From CALKZN01 sp050633585 (GTDB lineage Bacteria > Pseudomonadota > Gammaproteobacteria > Arenicellales > Arenicellaceae): a stretch of DNA of 64,000 bases. The DNA lies in contig JBOEGT010000025.1 of NCBI GenBank assembly GCA_050633585.1, positions 1-64,000 on the forward strand, given 5' to 3'. Below are positions 34,495-41,753 of the stretch, piece by piece. How positions within the stretch are numbered: the stretch's first letter is position 1; every line of letters starts with the position of its first letter. The notes under the pieces are model-generated. The model did not search any database, had not been told where the DNA came from, and saw nothing but the letters and a program-made list of their open reading frames with translations. A program made the position numbers and the translations under genes.

Positions 34495-36264
34495 TTAGAA
34501 GTTGATCTTTCCAGAAACGCTTAGTGAGCGACCTTCCGTGTTAAAACCTTGGGCTAGTTGATAGTCTTTATCAAATAAATTGCCAATTTTTGCATGAACA
34601 GCAAAATTCGGTGTAATGTGATAAGCACTTTTCAAATCAACCCGTTCAAAACTATCAAGCTTTACATTACCTCGGTCATAACGACCTTTTTCCGCGAGCA
34701 AGTCTGCGCCAAGAAACAGTTTGTCAAATTGACGATCTATAGACAATTTCAATGTTTGTTCTGGGCGGCGAATCAAAGCATTGCCAGTTGATTCATCAGT
34801 TGCATCTAGGTAATCGAATGACGATGAAAACAGCCATTGATTTATAACGGTACTAATCTCTAGTTCGATTCCTTGTAATGACGCTTCGTTTGTATTGACA
34901 GCGACAAATGCGGGTGCAGGTGATTCAATGAGGTTCGTGATTTTGGTGTCGTAGGCTGATATGCGCCATTGGGTTTTGCCCATATCCCTACGCAAGCTCA
35001 CTTCGATGCTTTCAGATTCTTCAGGCTGGATGTTTTCATTGCCAAAGCCAGGGAAATATAACTCATTAAAAGTCGGGGCTCTAAATGCTGTGCCGTAACT
35101 TGCCGTCAATCTTGTCGTGCGACTTAATGCGTAATTAACGGCTAGGCTACCATTGGTGATATCACCATAGGCTGAGTTATCGTCATAGCGAGCATTCGCG
35201 ACGATGCCGAGTTTTCCTAATTGTTGTTGGACTTGGCCGAAGATACCTTTGTTGTTGCGTTCATTTTCTGAGAAAGATGCCGAAGTCTTTACTGATTCAT
35301 TGTAGTAATCAACACCTACGATGGCAGTCGTGTTGTTTGAAAATGAAAAATCTCCTTGAGAGCTTAATGTGACTCGCTCAGTATCAAATTGCGATGAAAA
35401 TTCGGGGGTGGTAGCTTCATTGTTGCTAACGCCAAAATGCGTTGACCATGATGACTTTTCCGCAAAACGTGTTGTTAAATTCGTTGAGATATTATTAATT
35501 TTGTTTGATGTGAAACGGTCATTGTCCGGGCCAAAATTATTATCAAACTCGATATCATTTTCTGCAAAAAAAGCTTGAATGGAAAAGTTCGTTGCATGAT
35601 TGATGTCAAACGCAGTAGCCATGCTGATAGCATTTTCTTTGAATCCATCGTTATCATCATTGCCTCCTTCCGTGTTTTGAGTCGCATCAATGCCTGTATT
35701 CTCTTCATGACTTGCATGAATGCTAAACGCTGCTTGATTGATTCCAACGCTGGCTTTGCTATGCCCGAAACTGCCGGCTTGAATTGAGACATTCCCTAAA
35801 CCATTCCCCCCTTTTTTAGTGAAAATTTGGATAACGCCACCCATTGCATCTGCGCCATATAATCCAGATAGAGGTCCTTTCACTACTTCAACGCGTTCTA
35901 TGATATCGATGGGGATATGGCCTAAATTGGTCGCCCCCGTTGTTGCGCTTCCTACTCGAAGGCCATCGACCAATACAATGGTTTGACGACTATTTGCGCC
36001 ACGAATAAATGAATCTGATTGTGATCCACGTCCACCATTGCGTGTGATATTAATGCCGCTCACGGTGTCGAGTATTTCTGTGAGGTTTTTGGCTTGCGAG
36101 CGCTCAATGTCATCTTGAGTGATGATGTGAGCTGTGGATGAAAGGTCTACCAAAGATTGTTGACCTTTGGCTGTAATGACAATTTCAACCGGTTTTGATT
36201 CACCTGCAAAAGCAGGAATGGGAAGTAACGCAGATAATGCGAGTGGTAATGTAAGTTTTTTCAT
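34495..36264 (-). CDS. btuB: TonB-dependent vitamin B12 receptor BtuB
   Basis: ATG 36264 is chosen because AGGTG lies 6 nt upstream and it gives a clean signal peptide MKKLTLPLALSALLPIPAFAG. The TonB box is EIVITAKG (about residues 27-34), followed by the plug domain (ILDTVSGINITRNGGRGS) and a 22-strand barrel ending in the SVSGKINF beta-signal. Size (589 aa) fits BtuB. A cobalamin riboswitch upstream confirms the substrate. All downstream btu and cob genes are on the same strand. Confidence 0.94.
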   Translation of the reverse strand: MKKLTLPLALSALLPIPAFAGESKPVEIVITAKGQQSLVDLSSTAHIITQDDIERSQAKNLTEILDTVSGINITRNGGRGSQSDSFIRGANSRQTIVLVDGLRVGSATTGATNLGHIPIDIIERVEVVKGPLSGLYGADAMGGVIQIFTKKGGNGLGNVSIQAGSFGHSKASVGINQAAFSIHASHEENTGIDATQNTEGGNDDNDGFKENAISMATAFDINHATNFSIQAFFAENDIEFDNNFGPDNDRFTSNKINNISTNLTTRFAEKSSWSTHFGVSNNEATTPEFSSQFDTERVTLSSQGDFSFSNNTTAIVGVDYYNESVKTSASFSENERNNKGIFGQVQQQLGKLGIVANARYDDNSAYGDITNGSLAVNYALSRTTRLTASYGTAFRAPTFNELYFPGFGNENIQPEESESIEVSLRRDMGKTQWRISAYDTKITNLIESPAPAFVAVNTNEASLQGIELEISTVINQWLFSSSFDYLDATDESTGNALIRRPEQTLKLSIDRQFDKLFLGADLLAEKGRYDRGNVKLDSFERVDLKSAYHITPNFAVHAKIGNLFDKDYQLAQGFNTEGRSLSVSGKINF

Positions 36265-36395
36265 TTCAAACACCTGTGCTTGATTAAAAGCAAAAAAGTA
36301 AAAAGGTGATTGAGCGAGGAATCAGGTAGGAACAGTATCGCTAAGATACCGTTTGCCCACGATGGAAAGCCCTCCGCTCCATCATAAAACGTGAA

Positions 36396-36530
36396 CTTAG
36401 GCTGGTATCGGACTGATTAGTTTTTTATCAAAGGATAAACACTAATTTACCGTTGCGGGGGCAGCGTCGGACTTTCACCGACTTCCCAATTGTTCTGGCG
36501 GATGAATGCTCATCAGCGCAGAACCTAAAT
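36396..36530 (-). promoter_or_regulatory. Cobalamin (AdoCbl) riboswitch controlling btuB
   Basis: Read on the minus strand the leader has GGGAAGTCGGTGAAAGTCCG and CCCGCAACGGTAA, the conserved core, and then AGTCCGATACCAGCC, the B12 box. The P1 stem can form from TTAGG (5') and CCTAA (3'). Two hairpins at 36361-36383 and 36331-36353 lie between the aptamer and the btuB ribosome-binding site and probably serve as the expression platform. No T-run follows them, so control of translation rather than of termination is favoured. Confidence 0.95.
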
Positions 36531-36770
36531 TCTGATGCCGAGTATAAAGTAATCAAGTGTGAATTCCTATTGAACAGCAAAGAATTGTTTGAGTTCAAAT
36601 AGTTGATGTCAGTAGTAATTTTTTAGTTTTTGATTTGCATGAGTATGGAAGCCTGTTCGCAACAAGAGTGAAGAGAGTTTTGTTTATAAATGCTATAAAC
36701 ACTTTTATTCTTTTAACCAATTTTATGCTTTACTGTTAATGTTAGAATTTATGATCGACGAGTAGAGACA

Positions 36771-37373
36771 TTGAAGACATTAAAGCATTTGTTTGAGGCT
36801 AATTTAGCGTGGGCGAACGAAAAAAAACAACAAGATTCAGAGTTTTTTTCTAAGTTAGCCGAGCAGCAATCACCTGAATATTTATGGATTGGTTGCTCAG
36901 ATAGTCGGGTGCCAGCGAATCAAATAACAAACCTTGAGCCTGGTGAAGTATTCGTTCATCGTAATATTGCGAATGTTGTTGTTCACTCGGATTTGAATTG
37001 TTTGTCGGTGATTCAATATGCCGTAGACGTATTGAAAGTAAAGCACATTATCGTGTGTGGCCACTATGGTTGTGGTGGTGTCAAAGCGGCGCTAGAAAAT
37101 CAACAAAATGGCATGATTGATAATTGGCTGTGCCATGTCAAAGATGTAAAACGCTTAAATGCAACTAAATTTACAGGCTTGGATAACTTAGAACAACAAA
37201 ATCTTTTAGTGGAATTGAATGTGCACGAACAAGTTGAAAATGTCTGCAATACATCTGTTGTAAAAAGTGCCTGGGAAAGAGGTGCTGATTTATCAATTCA
37301 CGGTTGGGTCTATAGTATTAAAAACGGCATTTTGAAAGATTTAGAATGTCGTTTACCTCCAGTAAAGTGTTGA
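36771..37373 (+). CDS. can: Beta-class carbonic anhydrase
   Basis: TTG 36771 is the likely start since MKTLKHLFEANLAWA matches the usual N-terminus and no ATG precedes it in frame. The zinc ligands are seen in WIGCSDSRVPAN (Cys and the Asp-Arg dyad, about residues 40-51) and HIIVCGHYGCGGVKAAL (His and Cys, about 95-111). It hydrates CO2 to bicarbonate in the cytoplasm. It is followed after 47 bp by the rhomboid gene. Confidence 0.93.
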   Translation: MKTLKHLFEANLAWANEKKQQDSEFFSKLAEQQSPEYLWIGCSDSRVPANQITNLEPGEVFVHRNIANVVVHSDLNCLSVIQYAVDVLKVKHIIVCGHYGCGGVKAALENQQNGMIDNWLCHVKDVKRLNATKFTGLDNLEQQNLLVELNVHEQVENVCNTSVVKSAWERGADLSIHGWVYSIKNGILKDLECRLPPVKC

Positions 37374-37420
37374 ACTAAGCGTGTTATGAATAAAGCAATT
37401 TCAATCGAGAAAAGTCAAAA

Positions 37421-38041
37421 ATGAGTATCACTGTCATTATTTTAATTATTACTTGCGCCATTTCATTGTTATTAATGAATAACAATGCGGGAAAACAAGT
37501 CTTGATTTTTCATCCAGTGACTATCAAGCAGCAAGGTCATTGGCATCGTTTTCTCACCTCAGGCTTTATCCATGCTGACATGGTCCATCTGGCCATCAAT
37601 ATGTTTGTATTTTGGTCCTTTGGTTCAGCAATTGAAAAGCTATATTATCCAGCAGTCTTCGGGGGATCAGCGGTTTCGTATTTTTTAATACTCTATCTTG
37701 GCGGTATTGTTGTTTCGTCAATTCCGAGCTATATACGCCATCATAATGATGCACGGTACGCGGCATTAGGCGCTTCTGGAGGTGTGTCTGCCATCGTGTT
37801 TGCAGTCATCATATTTGAACCGTGGCAGAATCTCTATTTATATGGAGTGGTTGCTATTCCTCAAATTATAGCGGGTGTGTTATATGTTGCTTATTCTTGG
37901 TATCAAGATAGGCGTGCCGCCGATAATATCGGGCATGTGGCGCATTTGACGGGAGCGATATGGGGGTTTGTATTTACGGCATTAATGGAGCCAAGGTTAT
38001 TTTCTCGTTTTATCGACTTGACGTTAGCGGGCCCTAAATAA
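37421..38041 (+). CDS. Rhomboid-family intramembrane serine protease
   Basis: FIHADMVHLAINMFVFWSFG (about residues 48-67) carries the rhomboid H-x-x-x-N oxyanion segment. GASGGVSAIV (about 116-125) has the nucleophilic Ser and GHVAHLTGAIWG (about 176-187) the catalytic His. Six membrane segments are predicted from hydrophobicity. The substrate is unknown. Confidence 0.87.
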   Translation: MSITVIILIITCAISLLLMNNNAGKQVLIFHPVTIKQQGHWHRFLTSGFIHADMVHLAINMFVFWSFGSAIEKLYYPAVFGGSAVSYFLILYLGGIVVSSIPSYIRHHNDARYAALGASGGVSAIVFAVIIFEPWQNLYLYGVVAIPQIIAGVLYVAYSWYQDRRAADNIGHVAHLTGAIWGFVFTALMEPRLFSRFIDLTLAGPK

Positions 38042-38211
38042 TGTTTAGTCGTATTGCTTTAGTGATTTTATGCTTTATATAGGTAAAATCGAAATAGTTT
38101 AACTGTAAAAATGATAATGGATATTATTTTTAGTTCTAACTATGTCACTTTATATAATTTGTCATTTATCTAAAAAGGATTATTATTCTAGTCAGTAGAA
38201 AATGAAACATG

Positions 38212-38274
38212 CAAAGTGGTGTTGGTCGTCAACGTGATCACTTTGTCAAGCCGCTTGTAATATAGCAGTGGCTT
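38212..38274 (+). promoter_or_regulatory. Two tandem stem-loops in the 5' leader of the sulfite reductase gene
   Basis: CAAAGTG (38212) pairs with CACTTTG (38239) around an inner GTTG/CAAC stem, and AAGCC (38248) pairs with GGCTT (38270) with an inner GCT/AGC. They lie 33-95 bp before ATG 38307 in a 265-bp gap that is otherwise AT-rich. No known riboswitch class is recognised. Confidence 0.4.
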
Positions 38275-38306
38275 ATAGGTAGAGTAAGAATTTTAGAAGG
38301 TTAGTT

Positions 38307-39989
38307 ATGTATAAATATGACAACTATGATCATACGATAGTAAAGCAAAGAGTCTCTGAGTTCCGAGGTCAAGTTGAGCGACATTTGGCTGGGGAGCTCT
38401 CTGCTGAAGAGTTGATGCCTTTACGTCTCCGCAACGGTCTTTATTATCAGACGCATGCACCTATGTTACGAGTGGCAATTCCTTATGGTTTAGTCAATTC
38501 TGAGCAAATGCGTACGATGGCTATGCTAGCGACGAAGTATGATAAAGGATATGGTCATTTTACGACACGTCAAAATATCCAATATAACTGGCCAGCGTTA
38601 AAAGATGTGCCTGATATGTTGGATCATTTAGCCGACGTTGAAATGCACTCTATCCAAACCAGTGGTAACTGTATCCGAAATACGACTTCAGACCAATATG
38701 CAGGTGTCGCTGTTGACGAGATTGAAGACCCTCGAATTTACTGCGAAATGCTACGACAATGGTCTTTGCTGCATCCTGAGTTTTATTGGTTGCCACGAAA
38801 GTTTAAAATTGCTGTGACAGGCGCTGAAGAAGATCGCGCTGCGGTACAGTTTCATGATATTGGTATTCGTGTCTTAAAAAATGAGGCTGGCGAAGTCGGT
38901 TTGCAAATGCTAGTTGGTGGCGGTTTAGGCCGTACACCTGTCATTGGTAAAGTCATTCACGACTTTTTACCAAGAGAAGATGTTATTTCCTATTGCGAAG
39001 CGATATTGCGAGTTTATAACCTGCATGGGCGCCGCGATAATAAGTATAAGGCTCGTATTAAGATTTTAGTGAATGCATTAGGTATTGATGAATTTCGAAA
39101 GCAAGTTGAAGCGGAATGGGCGCACATTAAAGATTCAAATTTGAAATTGCAACCTGAAGACTTTGATCGAATTAAGGCCTTTTTTCCAGAGCCGGCATAT
39201 GAAGTATTCACAGATGAAACACTAAAGCAAGCGCAAAGTCGTATTCAAAAATGGAGCTCATTAGATACGCGTTTTAAGCAATGGTATGACAACAACACGG
39301 TAGAGCATAAAAAAGCAGGTTACCGCATCGTCAATGTTTCATTGAAAGCGTCAGGCGAAGCGCCAGGTGATGCGACTTCAGAACAAATGAACTCGGTGGC
39401 GGATATTGCTGATCAATATTCTATGGGCGAAATTCGTGTGTCTCATGAACAGAATTTGGTCCTAGCGGATGTTCAAATAGATCAATTGTTAGAGCTTTGG
39501 AAAGATTTGGATGCTCAAGACCTTGCGACGCCTAACATAGGCTCTGTCAACGATATGATTTGTTGCCCAGGTCTAGATTTTTGTGCGCTTGCAAATGCGT
39601 CATCTATCTCTATAGCGAAACAAATTAACGACCGCTTTGATGATTTTGATGAATTGTATGATCTGGGTGAAGTGAAGTTAAAAATGTCTGGCTGTATGAA
39701 TGCTTGTGGGCACCACCATGTTGGTCATATTGGAGTCCTTGGTGTTGATAAGAAAGGTGAAGAGTGGTACCAACTCACGCTGGGTGGTTCAGCTTCTGAT
39801 GATGCAGCGCTTGGTGATCGCCTTGGTCCTGCTGTTGCGAAAGGTAAGGTTGCCGATGCTGTGTCAGACATTATGGAAGTCTATGTTGATCAACGTCAAG
39901 ATGATGAGCGCTTGTTAGATACCTATCGCCGTATTGGTGTTGAACCTTTCAAAAACTATGTTTATCGCGAAGAAGCGGGGAATGAGTAA
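38307..39989 (+). CDS. cysI: Sulfite reductase hemoprotein (CysI-type, ferredoxin/Fpr-dependent)
   Basis: The 560-residue chain has the two-fold ferredoxin-like/siroheme architecture. GYGHFTTRQNIQYNW (about 78-92) and QTSGNCIRNTTSDQYAGV (about 116-133) contact siroheme. CCPGLDFC (about 418-425) and KMSGCMNACGHHHVGHIG (about 457-474) supply the four Cys of the [4Fe-4S]-siroheme centre. It should reduce sulfite to sulfide. No flavoprotein CysJ gene lies nearby, so electrons may come from ferredoxin and the Fpr encoded at 45386. It overlaps the next gene by 1 bp. The nitrite-reductase alternative is less likely given cysH downstream. Confidence 0.88.
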   Translation: MYKYDNYDHTIVKQRVSEFRGQVERHLAGELSAEELMPLRLRNGLYYQTHAPMLRVAIPYGLVNSEQMRTMAMLATKYDKGYGHFTTRQNIQYNWPALKDVPDMLDHLADVEMHSIQTSGNCIRNTTSDQYAGVAVDEIEDPRIYCEMLRQWSLLHPEFYWLPRKFKIAVTGAEEDRAAVQFHDIGIRVLKNEAGEVGLQMLVGGGLGRTPVIGKVIHDFLPREDVISYCEAILRVYNLHGRRDNKYKARIKILVNALGIDEFRKQVEAEWAHIKDSNLKLQPEDFDRIKAFFPEPAYEVFTDETLKQAQSRIQKWSSLDTRFKQWYDNNTVEHKKAGYRIVNVSLKASGEAPGDATSEQMNSVADIADQYSMGEIRVSHEQNLVLADVQIDQLLELWKDLDAQDLATPNIGSVNDMICCPGLDFCALANASSISIAKQINDRFDDFDELYDLGEVKLKMSGCMNACGHHHVGHIGVLGVDKKGEEWYQLTLGGSASDDAALGDRLGPAVAKGKVADAVSDIMEVYVDQRQDDERLLDTYRRIGVEPFKNYVYREEAGNE

Positions 39990-40555
39990 TGATTGTTAAC
40001 AACGATAAAGTGATCGTGAAAGACCTTGGCTTAGATACGCCATCATCGATCGTTAATAATGAATTTTCGCATTGTTTGATAGCAACGCCAGCAAAAGGTG
40101 AACAAGCTGAAGAGTTGACCTTGGCAGATTTGCCGGATCAAAAAACGAGTGTTCCTTTAGCTTTTTGGAAGGAAAATAAAGCAGCGTTGTTAGCTCGTGA
40201 GCATGAAGTCGCTGTGCAGCTTGGTGCTGCTGATTTTGCCGAAGATATTGTTGCAGACTTGTCAGATATTCAGACCATTGTTTTACCTTTTGAAGCCGTT
40301 GTTGATGGACGTTCATATACCCATGCGTATTTGCTTCGTACACGTTATGGTTTTGAGGGTGAAATTCGGGCTGTTGGTGATGTTCATTTTGATCAATTGA
40401 CGTTTTTAGCGCGATGTGGCTTTGACGCGTTTGAGTTGCCTGAGGGCGAAAGCCTGGAAGATGCGTGTCAAGCGTTCGAAATTTTTTCAGAAGTGTATCA
40501 ACCATCTGCTGATGGTGGGAACTTAGTGTTTGCTAGGCGGAGATCTCTTCACTAG
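39989..40555 (+). CDS. DUF934 protein associated with sulfite reduction
   Basis: The 188-residue protein starts in a TAATG overlap with cysI. VVDGRSYTHAYLLRTRYGFEGEIRAVGDV (in parts, about residues 110-138) and FLARCGFDAFELPEG are the usual DUF934 blocks. The family is found nearly always beside cysI in Pseudomonas-like genomes and is thought to aid sulfite reduction, though its activity is unproven. Confidence 0.88.
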   Translation: MIVNNDKVIVKDLGLDTPSSIVNNEFSHCLIATPAKGEQAEELTLADLPDQKTSVPLAFWKENKAALLAREHEVAVQLGAADFAEDIVADLSDIQTIVLPFEAVVDGRSYTHAYLLRTRYGFEGEIRAVGDVHFDQLTFLARCGFDAFELPEGESLEDACQAFEIFSEVYQPSADGGNLVFARRRSLH

Positions 40556-40640
40556 CAGTATTTTAAATAGTCTGGTAATAATCTAACCAGCTCAAATTTA
40601 TTTTTATTTTAAACTTGCCATGAGGCGAGAGGGTATCGTT

Positions 40641-41270
40641 ATGTCTATTAATATTGCAGAACTCAATAAAGTAGTAACCGGAAAAACACCACAAAAAATT
40701 ATTGAAGAGGTGCTTGCGGCAGATCCGAATTCTTTTGTGACAACAAACTTTAGTCCATATGAAACGGTGATCTTGCACTTATTAACGGAAGTCAAACCTG
40801 ATATTCCTGTTGTTTGGATTGATTCTGGTTTGAATAAACCAGAAACTTATGAATTTGCTGAGTTAGCAATTGATGAGTTGGACTTAAATGTTTCTGTATT
40901 CACGCCAACGGTGACGGCAGCGCGTCTAAGCGCTGTTCTAGGTGGTATTCCATCTATTAATGATGAGCGTCATGCCGCGTTTACTCGCCAATTTAAAATT
41001 GAGCCATTTGAGCGTGCGATGAAAGCACAACCACACAAAACATGGTTCACAGCTGTTCGCCGTGACCAAACAGCGGTTCGAGCTGATATGGATTATGTGG
41101 CGCAAGGGCCATTTGGTTTGACTAAGATTGCTCCATTATTGGATTGGAAAGAAGCGGATATGCAGGCATATATCGAAAAGTATGATTTGCCTAATGAAAC
41201 GAATTACTTTGATCCAACTAAAGCTGAAGATGATCGTGAATGTGGCTTGCATACGCTAAAAGTTGCTTAA
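40641..41270 (+). CDS. cysH: Phosphoadenylyl-sulfate reductase (CysH)
   Basis: ATG 40641 is chosen because GAGAGGG lies just upstream; the longer in-frame ATG at 40620 would place that site inside the gene. The chain has VVWIDSGLNKPETYEF (a P-loop-like PP-motif region), WFTAVRRDQTAVR and the C-terminal ECGLH with the catalytic Cys. The CC...CxxC iron-sulfur cysteines of APS reductases are absent, which favours a PAPS-type, thioredoxin-dependent enzyme. It yields sulfite for CysI upstream. Confidence 0.87.
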   Translation: MSINIAELNKVVTGKTPQKIIEEVLAADPNSFVTTNFSPYETVILHLLTEVKPDIPVVWIDSGLNKPETYEFAELAIDELDLNVSVFTPTVTAARLSAVLGGIPSINDERHAAFTRQFKIEPFERAMKAQPHKTWFTAVRRDQTAVRADMDYVAQGPFGLTKIAPLLDWKEADMQAYIEKYDLPNETNYFDPTKAEDDRECGLHTLKVA

Positions 41271-41335
41271 GATCACTTTTAAGTTCTTTTAGCTGATGAT
41301 TTCGTTAACTAAATGATTAAGATTCTGAGGTGTGT

Positions 41336-41644
41336 ATGACTGGTACATCTATGCATGTGACGTTTGTGAAAAAAATTATGGCAGATGGGAGCTTGTGCCC
41401 TAAATGCAATGAGGTTTCTGAGCGTTTAGAAAAAGATGGTTTACTTGATAAAGTGAACTATATTGCGATTGCAGATGCCAATAATCCCGACTCGGAAGGT
41501 ATGCAGTTAGCGAAAAAATATGCGGTAGAACGAGCGCCATTTTTCTTGGTAGAGAGTGAGGATGGTTCAGGTGAAATTTTTGATATTTATTTTAAATTCA
41601 AACGACATTTAGAGAAAGTGGTAGCGAGATCGCCATTGCAATAA
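41336..41644 (+). CDS. Small thioredoxin-fold protein with CPKC motif
   Basis: ATG 41336 has GAGG 5 nt upstream. In a chain of 102 residues a redox-type CPKC sits at about 20-23, followed by YIAIADANNPDSEGMQLAKK and a cis-Pro-like RAPFFLV (about 65-71). This is the layout of a glutaredoxin/thioredoxin-like protein, although the Pro-Lys pair between the cysteines is not standard. It follows cysH by 65 bp and could reduce it. It is followed by a terminator at 41675. Confidence 0.7.
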   Translation: MTGTSMHVTFVKKIMADGSLCPKCNEVSERLEKDGLLDKVNYIAIADANNPDSEGMQLAKKYAVERAPFFLVESEDGSGEIFDIYFKFKRHLEKVVARSPLQ

Positions 41645-41674
41645 ATACGTCTAAAGCACATCTCACTTGATTCT

Positions 41675-41707
41675 AAAAAAGCTTAATCTTTTGATTAAGC
41701 TTTTTTT
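41675..41707 (+). terminator. Rho-independent terminator after the sulfur-assimilation genes
   Basis: AAAAAAGCTTAATC and GATTAAGCTTTTTTT form a strong stem with a T-run 31 bp after the CPKC gene. The stem is symmetrical and may also work on the other strand. Confidence 0.9.
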
Positions 41708-41753
41708 ATGGAAAAAAATATCGCTATATTCTCGCCTATGCTATCTTCTTGAT

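Noticed and set aside
40053..40505. 150-codon minus-strand ORF opposite the DUF934 gene
   Set aside because: It lies fully antisense to a conserved coding sequence with strong family matches and shows low-complexity Gln/His-rich sequence; no ribosome-binding site.
41667..41753. Longer N-terminus for glnE
   Set aside because: The extension sits in the terminator stem and after it, and is absent from the family.
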